Source: Nansenia antarctica (taxonomy: Eukaryota > Chordata > Actinopteri > Argentiniformes > Microstomatidae). Taken from it: a stretch of 64,000 bases of DNA. The translations under genes and the position numbers were made by a program. The notes beneath the pieces are model-generated. The model was not told where the DNA came from. It worked only from the letters and a program-made list of their open reading frames with translations, and ran no database searches. The stretch is from contig OZ022344.1 of assembly GCA_963989245.1 (NCBI GenBank), positions 60,937,742 through 61,001,741 on the forward strand, written 5' to 3'. Shown here piece after piece: positions 33,603 through 46,022 of the stretch (positions are counted from its first letter, which is position 1; every line of letters begins with the position of its first letter).

Positions 33603-33634
<32 letters not shown>

Positions 33635-33637
33635 AAT
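33601..33637. repeat. (AC)n microsatellite
   Basis: About 34 bases. Further short CA runs lie at 33870-33904 and 33924-33934. Confidence 0.94.
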
Positions 33638-33934
33638 CCCTCTTTCCACTCTGGAAAACAAAATACAGTAAAGTGCAGCGAGGGAGTCTGACGTGTGCTT
33701 GCTAATCAGCCCAGATGACAAATTCCACCTACTGAGCGTCTGAGCTTTAATTTGGTCCCTGGACCGTGCAGGGCTGTTTCCAGCCTGCTGATGCATTCAT
33801 TTGAAACCCTCACATACAGTAAGATGGCTGGAGGCATCATTATGGGCAGATAAAACCAGCCGCTCGTACACACACCCACACACACACACCCACACACACA
33901 CGCAAACCAGCGGCAGTGAGCGACACACACACAC

Positions 33935-34418
33935 TGGGGAGAGGAATCTGAGGAGCCACTTAGTGCAAAAACGGAACGGAGAAGAAGCAGGAGGAAGAAG
34001 AAAGAAGAGGACGGGTGGGTAAGATTCACAACACGGAGACAGTGTTCACTTCAAGACACTCTCCTTCTGCCGAAGGAGGAAGTACCCGCGTCAGCAAAAC
34101 CTCCTTTGTGTTTACTTCCTATTCCAATAACAAGAGCAGCCCTCAGAACTCACAGAAGAGGGGTTCAGTCAAGGGCCACGAGACATCCCCTCAACAAGAC
34201 CACCGAGATGGAGGACACGCAATAACGGGGTGCACGCAATAGCGAGGACACGCAATAACGGGGTGCAGTGAAGTTGAAGGTAAAAAAGGTGGGACGTGAA
34301 CACTTTGCAGTGTAATGCTGTGGAGAGATTGTGCACAAGCAAGCAGAGCCTCCCCCTTCTCCTGAACACCAGCTTCAGTGAGGGAGGAGTGGGCATTAAC
34401 ATGGACACACGTGTGTAA
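33935..34418. other. unique sequence with a short tandem
   Basis: ACACGCAATAACGGGGTGCA occurs twice at about 34216-34266 with a variant between. No coding signature. Confidence 0.55.
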
Positions 34419-34420
34419 TG

Positions 34421-34484
34421 CCCCCCCCCCCCACACACACACACGCGCACACACACACACACACACACACGCACACACACCTCC
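34421..34484. repeat. C12-(AC)n microsatellite
   Basis: C run then CA with GCGC and GCAC breaks. Confidence 0.94.
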
Positions 34485-34900
34485 CTACACCGGTTCAATT
34501 CTCCAGTCAAGAGACCTGAAATGAAATCCACTCACTGATGCATATCCACTCTGTGAGGGCTCCTTAAATGGTTTAAACATTACAGCTTACCGTCCACACA
34601 CTCACTGCCAATAACACACGAGGCGAGGATGTGTTCGCTGGCTGAGACCTGCAGAGGGAGGTGAGAGGAGGGAGGCCTTCACGGTCACGGGCCTCCCAGA
34701 CTCACCGCAGCTCTGTCAAGCAATAATTCAACAATGACATTTTCATACAGTGAGTGTACGTAGGCTACATAGCTCATTAAGGAAGCATCATCACAGCGCA
34801 AAGAAACGCTCTGAAAACCAAACATGTCTTTTTGCTGTTGGCTGAAAGTACAGTTGATGTGTTTGCTACAGGCTAAGCCGCCCCTTTGACTGTGTGAAGG
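34485..34900. other. unique sequence, no gene seen
   Basis: No recognisable feature. Confidence 0.5.
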
Positions 34901-35120
34901 GGGAGGTAGCCATCAAGCTAACCATTACTGGTAAACATGGAGGAAGCCATCAAGCTAACCATTACTGGTAAACGTGGAGGTAGCCATCAAGCTAACCATT
35001 ACTGGTAAACATGGCGGTAGCTATCAAGCTAACCATTACTGGTAAACATGGAGGTAGCTATCAAGCTAACCATTACTGGTAAACATGGAGGTAGCAATTA
35101 AGCTAACAATTACTTGTAAA
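34901..35120 (+). repeat. 37-bp minisatellite, about 6 copies
   Basis: Unit contains GAGGTAGCCATCAAGCTAAC and CATTACTGGTAAACATG. Copies are nearly identical, with the last ones most diverged. Confidence 0.95.
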
Positions 35121-35868
35121 CATGCCATGTCTTACATGGTGACGTATAGGTAGTCCATCCCACAATAAGGGGAGTATGATTTATGAAAAAGGAGTCCAAT
35201 ATCCGTAAAAATGACTTCACATACTCAACAGGTTTGTAATAACAGAATCTAATACAATATCTCAGTCATACCATAATGAAAGCAGAGCAGAAGGCTGAAA
35301 GAGGCCATGTTGACTAAGATAGAGTATACATCCTGTGCCTCAATGTAAATAAACCAGGCCGTCTGTCATACATTTGAAAGAACAAAAAAAAACACTCAGT
35401 TATGACGAAGGTGCAGCCTGCACGGTAGCACAATAAAGCAACAAGTAAATAATAATACCAAGGCTATATGTCTCCTGTTGCCTGTATCCGATATGGTAAT
35501 TTGTATTTTCAGAGTGGGAGGAAATGACTGTATCCCATCAGGAGCAAGGAGGACCATATCCACCAGCCCCTACATCATAGCATGCTTGACACGATGTGCA
35601 AAATATGGGTGTTTTATTAATTCAACGCACAGTACATTACCTTCCCCTCTCCCGTGATTTAGAGAGCTTTCTCTTTTCTCAGGACACAGCACTGTACACG
35701 CACGCTCGCTGTCTCTAATAGGTTACCTTTTTTGTTTGGTTTTTATATCACTGTCGCGACCCAGAACCGACTTCTATAACCAATAAATTTGCCACCATTC
35801 ATAATTGAACACACGTCTCTTTATTCTTCCGTCTCACCTCAGAGGAGCCTATGCTGGCTTAAGTGGGC
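35121..35868. other. unique sequence, no gene seen
   Basis: AT-rich, with no recognised feature. Confidence 0.5.
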
Positions 35869-35869
35869 C

Positions 35870-35881
35870 GACACACACGCA

Positions 35882-35942
<61 letters not shown>
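35870..35942. repeat. (AC)n microsatellite
   Basis: Short GCAC start, then about 29 pure AC units. Confidence 0.97.
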
Positions 35943-35945
<3 letters not shown>

Positions 35946-36465
35946 GCCAATTTCCATGTTTCCCAGTGAAGTGAATGGGCTCTGACTAGGATGAAACTGA
36001 GCCGGAGCCACCCTGACGTGGGATGAGAGGCTCAGCCCTTTCATGTGTTGACGCCGGCCGCCCCTCAGGCTTTGCCGTGGTGATATTATGACAGAAAGGC
36101 TTCTTGATATGGCTGATAATTCTGCCACTATAGGGGGAGGGGGCGGGGGGGGGGCGGTGAGGGGGGGGGGTTATTTCAGCTTTGTTGCAGATGGATAGAA
36201 AATGGGTTCCCGGTCGCAGGGATCAGAGGCAGCATGTGTGTAGAACCGCGGGCGCCGATGCCATGCCATTGTCATGCCGATGAACAAAGTGTGTGCGTGT
36301 ATGTGTGTGTGTGTGTGTGTGTTTGTGGAAATCAATGACTCCGCTGTGGATTACACATATTAGGCCGGCTTTGGGAAACGGGGAGAGTCACGGCAGGCGT
36401 CTGGAGCACAGGAGACAGCTTATTAGCTCAGTCCATATCCTACGGGAGGCCTAATCTTTACCATT
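35943..36465. other. unique sequence with G-rich block; possible conserved element
   Basis: 36133-36170 is almost all G in four runs, a good quadruplex candidate. 35950-36125 has constrained-looking texture but no homology that I can name. A GT run lies at 36300-36323. Confidence 0.4.
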
Positions 36466-36466
36466 G

Positions 36467-36692
36467 GACACGCACACACGCACACACACACGCCACAAAC
36501 ACACACACACACACACAGACACGCACACACACACACACTCACACACCACACACACACACACACGCACACACTCACACACTCACACACACTCACACATACA
36601 CACACACACACCACACACAGACACACACACACACACACACACACACACCACACACAGACACACACACACACACACACCACACACGCACACAG
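36467..36692. repeat. (AC)n microsatellite cluster with ACCAC and CTCAC breaks
   Basis: About 225 bases of AC-based sequence. ACACCACACACAGACAC recurs, showing block duplication. Confidence 0.95.
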
Positions 36693-37658
36693 AAACAATA
36701 CTGAGGATACCCAATCCTGTCAACAATGTGGAACAAAAACGGAATATCAGCAATGAAAATAGACTGCGGCCTTCTTTTAAAATAGAGCCCATCATATCCA
36801 TAAAATTAAGAATATTGCCAAGTTAACCTTAATGTCAATTAATCAGCGCAGTTCTAAGTTTGGCTTCGGGACTTCGCGTGCCACAGAGAAAGGATCGAGC
36901 GCATGCATAATGTCTGTCGGCTAAAACTGCAATAATTGAGATTCGTGTCAGATGATGGGAAAATTCCACATCCATTTAAAGCGGGGGGATGTCACTTTAT
37001 AAGAATGACAGTGACACAGCCTGCCATTCTAATTGACACCCTGTTATGAGAGGAGGTCGTGCTGCAGAGAGAGACGGTTAGGCGGAGGACTAGTGCCTGC
37101 TCGAGGGGCTAGTTAATTGGGAAAGTTAAATATATTCACCTTGTGCTCGGAGCACATCTGTTCAAAAGGGGGAAGGTACAGTACAGTCATGCATGGGCCG
37201 AGTTACTATCCTATCAAATCTGCTCATGTACAGTTTCCAGAATATATAATGTAACATATTCCTATAACTATAAAAAAAAACGACACTGAATATGTCAATA
37301 TCGATAGACAGGTACCGATAGGATATCCCTTACACATGGATATCGATACCCAACAGTGACACACAGAAAAAGTTGAAATGAATAGTAAGAGAAGGGCGAA
37401 GCTAACCACTCCAGTGTGTTGGTGTGGTCCTGATGTACAGAGACAGCCCGGAGGAGGGGATGTGAAGATGAATGAGACAGGATGTGGTAATTTACCCATG
37501 GCAGGGAGCCAATCGGGGACTGGCCTGCTATCCGGCTCGGTGCTCTCTGATTTATGGCTGACCAATAACACAGGCCCTTCAGAAGCCGTCACACAGAAGC
37601 CGCCACACAAGCCAAACATTTATTTATGTAGGGAGGATTTGCAATGCTATTAAACAAC
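36693..37658. other. unique sequence; possible conserved non-coding stretch at 36830-37110
   Basis: The 131-codon minus frame at 37224-37619 has no family match that I recognise. 36830-37110 looks like vertebrate regulatory DNA (TCAATTAATCAGC, AATTGACACCC), but this is an impression. Confidence 0.35.
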
Positions 37659-37661
37659 AAT

Positions 37662-37662
<1 letters not shown>

Positions 37663-37703
<41 letters not shown>

Positions 37704-37720
37704 CGCTACTACTACTACCG

Positions 37721-37787
<67 letters not shown>

Positions 37788-37804
37788 CGCTACTACTACT
37801 ACCG

Positions 37805-37853
<49 letters not shown>

Positions 37854-37900
37854 CACTACTACTACTACTACTACTACTAGTACTACTACTACTACTACCG

Positions 37901-37936
<36 letters not shown>

Positions 37937-38111
37937 GTACTACTACTAGTACTACTACTACTACTACTACTACCACTACTACTAGTACTACTACTACTAC
38001 TAGTACTACTACTACTACTACCGCTGCTACTACTACTACCGCTACTACTACTACTACTACTACTACTACTATTATACTTCTACTACTACTACTACTACTA
38101 CTATTATACTT

Positions 38112-38144
<33 letters not shown>

Positions 38145-38192
38145 TTATACTTCTACTTCTACTACTACTACTATTACACTTCTACTACTACT

Positions 38193-38195
<3 letters not shown>
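37663..38195. repeat. (ACT)n trinucleotide array, imperfect
   Basis: About 530 bases of ACT with CCGCT, CCACT, AGTACT and ATTATACTT interruptions. A doublet of TACCGC words recurs about 84 bases later (37703 and 37787), and the ATTATACTTCTACTACT block occurs three times near the end. Tyr and Val runs in the overlapping frames are compositional. Confidence 0.97.
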
Positions 38196-38242
<47 letters not shown>

Positions 38243-38345
38243 GCAGGAGAAAGAAAGATGATAGAGGGCAAGAAGGAGAGAGGGAGGGAGAGAGAGAGAG
38301 GTGGACAGGAGAGAGAAAGAGATAGAAGAGAGAGAAAGGGGGACA
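38195..38345 (+). repeat. (GA)n, poly-G and purine tract
   Basis: (GA)n to 38232, then a G run to about 38243, then GA-rich purine sequence to 38345. It abuts the ACT array directly. Confidence 0.93.
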
Positions 38346-39186
38346 GTAGAGGACAGAAAGCTCTGTGGGTCCGTGGCCAATTAAGTCGGTCAGGCTGCCA
38401 GCGTGAACGCCGCCACCACCACGGCCCTGCTGGAGAGGTGCATGCTGGTCCTGGACCGGGGGTGGGGTGGGCCGCTGGAGCGTGGGCACTGACAGAAGAC
38501 TGACAGTGATTGGGCACGGACGAGGATGGGGGCGGGCTGGCAGATGCACTCGGGGGGTCGGAGGGGGGGGACAGGGACGCGGTGAGGGGGCACAGGCAGA
38601 TGGTCTTTAATTGGTGGGAGATCCCAGACTATTCGCAAAATATGGCATTTAAAAACGGTTTAGAAACCGAGAGGGCGCCCTGTGAGCACATGCACTCATG
38701 TGTGTTCACACAGCATCACAAACAGTCATGCCGACATGTCCGGCAACACAGCCCTGTTTTAAAAGGCCACAACAAATGTATTTCTTTTTTCATCCTCCAT
38801 TTTATTGCAGATCCTCCTAACTTAAAATTGGAAATCTGTAATCGGTACTCCAATTGAACATGAACAATGATTGAACACAACCTCTTACGACTCCCAATTT
38901 CCATGTGACCTGTCCTGTCGTCAAATTCCTCCTTGACACAATCCCTCGCCCCTATCACCCACTGTTCAACCTGGTCTCATACGGCAGACGTCAGAATTCA
39001 ACGTTTGTCCATCGCATCCAAACGTCCAATTCCGACGTGAGATTGCATCCAAACGTCGAATTCCGACGTGACATTGGGGTAGCTCGTTCTGAAAGCGCAG
39101 GGGTGCGCCTGTTATGTGCGCCTGTCGGGGCTTCTCTCGGGATTATTCCATTTTGAATTGCACTTGCATTAATTAGTTAGGCCACA
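38346..39186. other. unique sequence, no gene seen
   Basis: GC-rich to 38600, then ordinary. A two-copy tandem (CATCCAAACGTCSAATTCCG) lies at 39016-39069. Confidence 0.5.
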
Positions 39187-39297
39187 TTTAGGGTTAGGGT
39201 TAAGGTTAGGGTTAGGGTTAAGGTTAGGGTTAGGGTTAGGGTTACCTAACCCTAACCCTAACCCTACCCCTAACCCTTAACCCTAACCTTAACCCTG
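39187..39297. repeat. interstitial telomeric repeat, head-to-head (TTAGGG)n-(CCCTAA)n
   Basis: About nine TTAGGG-type units, including TTAAGG variants, run to 39244. They are followed at once by about eight CCCTAA-type units, with CCTTAA variants, to 39297. The order G-strand then C-strand is that expected from two telomere ends joined, and the whole is a fold-back palindrome. Confidence 0.95.
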
Positions 39298-40825
39298 GTT
39301 AAATCTTGCCTGAACACATACTCTCTCCAAGCCAAAGCCTGTAAGCACTGTTGTGTCACTGTTGCACAGGAGGCCTCAGTTCAAACCCTCACAAGGTTTA
39401 GTTTGCCGATGATCTCCTCCATGATCTTGTCCCTGATCTTCTATATGATCGCCTCCCTGATCTCCTCCCTCCCCCCCCCCCCCCTCTCCTCCCCCCAGGG
39501 CGTCCTGCACCCCAGCCCTACAGATATCCTGATCTCCTCTCTGATCTCCTCCCTGATCTGCTCCATGATCTCCTGGTATCTACCATAAGTACAGCCCTCG
39601 GTAAGGGAGCTTTGAGTTAGGCAGCGACTGCACAGCTCCCCCTCTGCGTGTCTCTCTTTCTCAATTACCAGGTTGAAATGACTGAAGCGACAGCGGAGAG
39701 TATCTAATACAGAACCCACAGTCTTCCCCGGTGGCATCAGCCAGAGAGAGAAATGTTCAGAAGAGATGGTTTCATAAAGGCAACATGGCTGCAGGAACTG
39801 AGAGGCATACATTTAAGAGTATACGGATGGAAGAGTAGATAACTTAATTTCTCTCTAAGTAGAGAGTGTATCTGATTTACAGGTAAGCCTGCTACTGCTA
39901 TTCGGGAGTCTCGGTTTGAGGGTTTTCATCAATCCGACACCTCCAAAGATGTGTGTTTTTCGAAATGAAAGTTCATTGGAGCATTTTGCTTTGACCTTTC
40001 TTTAAGATGCGGCTGTTGTTGCCTTCAGTGACTAGATCTGGGTGACAAAACAGGATACGACCCAGTGAACCACTTAAAAGAGGAGCTCGGTAAGAGTGTG
40101 CATGCAGAGAGACCAACATCCAACCCACATCAAAGACATATGCCACTCCACAAATTTCCACAAATGAGGAAATGGATCGACACTTGGCCCATGCATAATT
40201 CACTGCCATTGCCCTTCGTCTATTTACAAACCCATCTCAGCTACTGTTTACTGTTAGGATAGTGTAGAGGATTTTGGAGACGATGCGCTTGTCAGCATGG
40301 GAACCAGACTTTTGACTTCATGTAAATGTGTTTCCATGTGGCTGATGCAACGACAATGTTTGGTGTTCTATGAATGGTGATCAATGCCTCCCCCTCTCAA
40401 CCTAGTGTCTGCCCTGCAGGGATGAGCAAATCATTATCAATCATCATATATTTTACGATAGAATGTATTGTTAACTTGTGTCAGTAGGTCATGTGACCAC
40501 TATTACGTAGAGTCCGCTTTATTGTGTCACAAACCATCTTTCTTATGATTAGTAGGGAACACATCTACAGCTCTTCAGCATTTATTGTACTGGTGCTCTT
40601 TCTCAGCTATTCAAAGAGTGAACAACAGATAGTTGTTTGTACTTGGTACAGAAAACAAAATGTTATTCTAAAGTAATTACTAGATGATCAACTACCGCGT
40701 CATCATTATTTCCAAGCAAATCCAGTAAGACTTCCTACACTGCATCCTACAGTAATCGCCTGGGGAGCTCGAAGTGAAAAACACATCTTTCTATTAGTTT
40801 GTGTGTCCTAATCAGCCATGGCCGT
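39298..40825. other. unique sequence with a short CTGATCTCCTCC repeat
   Basis: At 39410-39575 the words ATGATC, CTGATCTCCTCC recur around a C12 run. Otherwise nothing is recognised. The 123-codon minus frame at 39441-39812 overlaps this and has no family match. Confidence 0.5.
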
Positions 40826-41026
40826 CTTAAGCTCATTTTAGGTGTTATAAACTCATCTTAAGTGTTATAAGCTCCTTTTAGGTGTTATAAGCACATCTTA
40901 GATGTTATAAGCACATCTTAGATGTTATAAGCTCATCTTAGGTGTTATAAGCACATCTCAGGAGTTTTAAGCACATCTTAGGTGTTATAAGCACATCTTA
41001 CTGTAAGTGTTTTAAGCACATCTTTA
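40826..41026 (+). repeat. 20-bp minisatellite, about 10 copies
   Basis: Unit GTTATAAGCACATCTTAGGT with variants in three or four positions (CTCATT, CTCCTT, AGATG). Confidence 0.95.
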
Positions 41027-41253
41027 TGTAGACGCATCAACCAAATTGCCTGAGACAGGGACCTGTGTATCAGCCTCCCATTCGTCATCCTCCTCCTGGT
41101 TAAATGTCTCGCCACGTGGGAGGGGGACATCTGCACCAAGGAGGGCCTCCAGCTGCTTCTGCTATTAAATCAGACGTCTTTATCATGAGCAAAGCTAATT
41201 CACAGTTAGTCACAGGTATTAGCAGGCCTATCAATTAAACAACAGCAGAAGCA

Positions 41254-41266
41254 GGGGGGGTGGGAG

Positions 41267-41294
<28 letters not shown>
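41254..41294 (+). repeat. poly-G tract, longest run 27 bases
   Basis: G7, G3, then G27 (41268-41294). The run length may be approximate if the assembly struggled with it. Confidence 0.93.
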
Positions 41295-41297
<3 letters not shown>

Positions 41298-42085
41298 TAG
41301 GCAGGACAAAGCAAGGAGAAGCAGGTCCCGGCGGGGGTAATCCATTCCGTCAGAGAACCTCATAGCTGCCATGTTCAATGATTAAACACAAAAGAGGACT
41401 GATACGAGAAATCGTCATCGGAGGCCTTTCAGTCGAGCTCTTCTGATATCCTTGGCAGGGTGAGGGAGAATATGGAAGGAAGTATCAGCCTTACACACAT
41501 TTTGGACTAAAAACAAAAGCGATTCGCACACCTTGTCGAAAAATCCATTTTTGGACAGTATGGATCAAGATCATTTTGGGAGGATTTGAAAAAATAAATA
41601 AATCACAATGGCAACAACGGGGGGGGGGGGGGAAGAAGACACTGACGCGTGTTGCAGCATTAGCTTTCGTCGGGTGTGAGATCATTCACTCTCATGGCAT
41701 TTCTGCAATCTCTTTCCCACAGCTGCTCCAGTACCACTATACCCCGACGTGGGTACATTACGCTGCCATACTTTGTTTGGTGTATTTATAACGCTGACAG
41801 CCGTCGTCTAATTGACGGTAAATAGGGGAAACTACTTTGGCATCATATTTTTAGACCCGTCTTTATTTTTTCGCACCTCCTCCTCCGCAATCCCAACGAC
41901 ACGTCTTGGCAGTTGATTGAATCATCGTCTAATGGGAGGCTGAGAGCCCTGCTGTACTGAAGGGCCATTTACATCTGACGGCCAAACGTGTCTACAGTAG
42001 AGCATGGAGATTGGATAGAGTTCTCTTTCCATCCCGGGCCCCAACAGAATGATAATGGACGTTTTTTTTCTTTTTTTTATGAAAC
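41295..42085. other. unique sequence, no gene seen
   Basis: A G12 run at 41620-41631 and T-runs near 42062-42078. No coding signature. Confidence 0.5.
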
Positions 42086-42087
42086 CG

Positions 42088-42148
42088 CCCCCCTCTCTCT
42101 TCCCCCTCTTCTCCCCCTCTCTCTCTCTCTTTCTCTCTCTCTCCCTTT
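42088..42148 (+). repeat. (CT)n-rich pyrimidine tract
   Basis: About 60 bases of C and T only. Confidence 0.9.
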
Positions 42149-42648
42149 CTGGCAGGCTTTTAGCGTGGAAGGGATAGCACATCCGCATGTCACGTGACCC
42201 GAACTCCCGCTCACAGGCAGGCAACACGAGGACGCGGAGCGGTCCTCAGCGGGGAAATCTGTCCTAATAAAACGTCAGGCCTGCAGCAGAATGAACTGTA
42301 ATGACTTTCTGAGTTCACTAATGGGCAATAAATCCTAGATTAGGGGATCCTGAGCGAACGCAGTCAGATAAGACGCGTGCACTCACAGCCGTGTTCCTTT
42401 GGCGTGTGTTGGGATGGGTTCATTCCGGAGTCGTGGTGCGTTTAGGGCCCTCTCCTTCCCTTGTTTATGATGTGTTCATCGAGACCCGCAATAACAGAAG
42501 GGGGTCCTGGAATTATCATGAAAAGATCATTTTCTGGAAACCAAAATGATGCATTGTTGGCTCATAGAGAGCGATGATTCTTGCTTTGAGCCATCGTGAT
42601 TGTTATCAGAGCGTGCAGATTATTATTTTTCTTCTCGCTCGCTCTCTC
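42149..42648. other. unique sequence; possible conserved non-coding stretch
   Basis: Balanced composition with words such as TGTAATGACTTTCTGAG and GCAATAAATCCTAGATTAGG. No repeat or coding signature. Conservation is only suspected. Confidence 0.3.
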
Positions 42649-42649
42649 C

Positions 42650-42681
42650 CTCACACACACACACACACACACACGCACACA
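42650..42681. repeat. (AC)n microsatellite
   Basis: About 30 bases with one GCAC. Confidence 0.94.
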
Positions 42682-44206
42682 ACAACGTCGCCAACAACAA
42701 CATCGTCAAACTTGTGTAGGTACAGTAGATATTCTACATCATTAGCAAAATGATGGAATAGTTTCATCCGACTGAATATGGACTGATGTAACTGCCTAGC
42801 GTTTGCTAGACAGACGTTCATCCTCGGGACATACTGTACAATCTGTAGCGCCCGGCCGGTGACGGGAAATGTTTGCCTCCAAGGCCTCCTAAGGAGAAAG
42901 ATGTTGCTGGGACGTTTTATTTGCTTAACAGAACAAACTACTGCGAAGCAGAATGATGGGGTGGGCGTCGAGGGCACGGACGGAGGGCAGGGGCGGATGA
43001 GATATTGCCGCTTTTTAGTTTTTCTTTTTTTTTGTGTGTTTTTTTTCAGAGAGGTCCCAGTAACTAACAAATAAGGCGTATAAAACTGACGGATGGCGCG
43101 GAGGACGGACGCTAATGTTCGTCCGACCGTGACCCCTCTTCAAGCGGTTACACAGATTGCCTTTTTTTATCCTAATCGCTTCACTTATCATTCTGGAGCT
43201 CCCAGCAAAGGGAGGGGAAAAAAAACGCTTTCTGAAGTCCGTAGGGGAAATCGGCACCGAGGATAAAAAATCAATCATATTATCCATGTATACACAGCCG
43301 CTGTGTTCCATCCCCCCACGAGGTACAAAGAAATGCGCTTCTGATTGCCTGTAACTCGACATTACAAAACACCCAATATTCTGAGAAAGCATTAGAGCGA
43401 TATTAAACTTGATGTGTTACTGTCAACTTCATCCCTCACTCTGATGAATGCGCTTACTTTAACCCTCAAACTCAGAGGGGGCACAATTAAGTTGGACGCC
43501 TGTACGGAAACCTTCTAAAAATAACTGCCTCCCAAACCTCTGGGTTTGGCTGTCTCTTTCAAAAGCCACATACCACAGGACATTAGCTGGCAGGAGACTG
43601 AGACTGAGAAGAGGAGAAGAGACACAACTCTGCCCCCCCCCTTCCCCCTCCCCCTCCCCCCCCCCCCAAAACAGCGGTCTCTCGCCCCGGTTCAAATGAC
43701 TGGCAGTCACTCTGGGCCCCTGCGAGTCCTCGACATGATCGCGGGCGGAGCTCCGTGACTGTGATTAACGTCCAGGAGGGGACGTGGTCGACCTGAAGAC
43801 AGCCTGTGGTGGCAGCATGCTCCCCCCGCTCTGACCGGCCAGCTGGCCAGCTTAGCGCGGTGCTCTGTGGGGCCCGGGCCGTCGCGGGGGGAGAGGCCAG
43901 TGGGTAACACCCACCGCCAGTCGCCGCGAATACGGACTGGCACGCGGTCTGAATAACAGGAGACGGGGGAAATGTGTGTGGGGGTCGAGGGGGGGGGGGG
44001 GGGAGAGGCTAAAGAAAGAGAGGGGGGCGGATTAAGAGGAACAGTAAAAGAACGAGAAAGTAAGTGAGAGAGATTGTGAGTCATTCTGGACGGGCACACA
44101 GGACAAAGCATCCCCATAGGGTAACAGTGTGCATCATCCTCAGCAAACAATACCTGTCTGAAACTGAGATTAAGGAGGCTGGGATCATTTCCAACACTGT
44201 GTGTTT
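42682..44206. other. unique sequence with C and G homopolymer blocks
   Basis: C-rich block 43634-43669 and G15 at 43989-44003. The 139-codon minus frame at 42651-43070 and the 147-codon one at 43707-44150 have no recognisable domain. Confidence 0.5.
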
Positions 44207-44264
44207 TGTGTGTGTGTGTGTGTGTATGTGTGTGGGGGGGGGTGTGTATGTGTATGTGTGTGTT
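44207..44264. repeat. (GT)n microsatellite with G9 and TATG breaks
   Basis: About 57 bases. Confidence 0.92.
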
Positions 44265-45236
44265 TTACCTTGCATGACCTTGATTGAGGTGAATGAAGTA
44301 GGTCCCTCTCTGTTCCTATGTGGAACACTGTTTCTACACACACACACGCCAGACGGACAGTCCCCGTTATCACTTTCGTTTGATGATTGTGAAAGCATAC
44401 TGGATCAGTAGGCCAAGCAGATGAGAGGGATTCATGCAAATCGAGGATAGCTAACTGTGTTCATGTAACACTGCTACGAGGGTTAAGTTCGTACGAACAG
44501 CATTGCTTTGACCTGTTGGCAGGTCACAACTCTGTCGAGAGGGAAGTGTAGATATGGAACATTCCGAACCCTTATCCTGCCTCAGTCCAGGCCTTTAATC
44601 TGGTCCAAACCGGTAAAAATGATAAAGAGCACCTCTTCAGACTAACTCTTACCGGCTGTTTTTAGAAATACGTTCTCATTTATCCCTCCCTGTCCCCTCG
44701 TTCAAAGTAGATTCAGTAAATCTCCTGAATTCCAAAACTCAACGATCCAAATACGTTTGGAAGAAAATAAAAAAGGTTTTATGATTCTTCGGATAAGATT
44801 TTTGACGTCACCAATGACCCTCCGGTTGATGAAGAGTAACGTGTTTTTAAACAGTAACTGAACACATTCACGTAACCCTAACCCTGCTAATGTAAGTATG
44901 CGTCATTCAACTCTGTATAAGTCCTTGAGGACTTATTCAGGGAACACTGAATAAATGTCCAACCCCCGCCCCCCCCCCCCCCCCAAAAAAAGGTCCCAAA
45001 AATATGTGATCAAGCATTGCAAATGTGACATTCGGTACAGTATGTGCCAAACCAGACCCTCCGGAAAACTCTATCCATCAGGGTGACACACCGGAGAGTG
45101 TCGGTGAGAGATGGCCTTGCGGCGCAGGACCAGGTAATAAGACCATGTAAGACCAGGTAATACCCACTAATGACCCACTGGAGACCTGTCAGCCTGTGAC
45201 AAGGGGCTACTTCACCCCCCTAGGGGACAGCAGCTA
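44265..45236. other. unique sequence, no gene seen
   Basis: A C-run with A7 at 44964-44993 and two CCTAA words near 44875. No coding signature. Confidence 0.5.
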
Positions 45237-45238
45237 CT

Positions 45239-45275
45239 ATGATGATGATGAGGATGATGATGATGATGATGATGG
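45239..45275 (+). repeat. (GAT)n microsatellite
   Basis: Twelve units, one of them GAG. Confidence 0.95.
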
Positions 45276-45501
45276 TGGGGGGGTGTGGAGGAAGGTCTGT
45301 GTGGGGGTGGTATTTCATCCCCCCGCCCCCACCCCCCCGCCTCCCCCCTCCCAGGAGTGCTTGCATTATCGGAGCTGTCTGTCACAGGAGCAGCCATCGG
45401 TCTGTCTCCTGGTGTCACCTGTGTGGACAGGTGGTCTCCTGGGACACCTAGCCCCCCAGAGGCCCCCTGGGCTCTGTAATCACTAGCGGCAGAGGCTGCA
45501 G

Positions 45502-45797
45502 TGGCAGGCAGGCAGGCAGGCAGACAGGCAGGCAGGCAGGCAGGCAGACAGACAGGCAGGCAGGCAGACAGGCAGGCAGGCAGGCAAGCAGACAGGCAGA
45601 CAGGCAGGCAGGCAGGCAGACAGACAGGCAGGCAGGCAGGCAAGCAGACAGGCAGGCAGGCAGACAGGCAGGCAGGCAAGCAGGCAAGCAGGCGAGCAAG
45701 CAGACAGACAGACAGACAGGCAGACAGGCAGACAGGCAGGCAAGCAAGCAGACAGACAGACAGGCAGGCAGACAGACAGGCAGGCAGGCAGGCAGGC
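45502..45797 (+). repeat. (GGCA/GACA)n tetranucleotide array
   Basis: About 74 four-base units, mostly GGCA with GACA and AGCA variants in repeating blocks. Gly/Arg/Gln/Ala or Cys/Leu/Pro frames over it are compositional. Confidence 0.97.
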
Positions 45798-45844
45798 TGG
45801 ACCCACATGGTATACCACACAGGAGGTCCAAACAAAGTCCAAGC

Positions 45845-45950
45845 AGTCACAACCTCCCTCTCTAGCTCTCTCTCACAACCTCCCTTTCTCTCTCTCTCAC
45901 AATCTCCCTCTCTCTCTCTCACAACCTCCCTTTCTCTCTCTCTCACACAA

Positions 45951-46022
<72 letters not shown>

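Noticed and set aside
34901..35120. 37-bp repeats as a CRISPR array
   Set aside because: Units are directly tandem without unique spacers, and the window is a vertebrate genome.
37224..37619. 131-codon minus-strand frame as a secreted or membrane protein
   Set aside because: Hydrophobic stretch near its end, but no family resemblance and the composition is ordinary for non-coding DNA.
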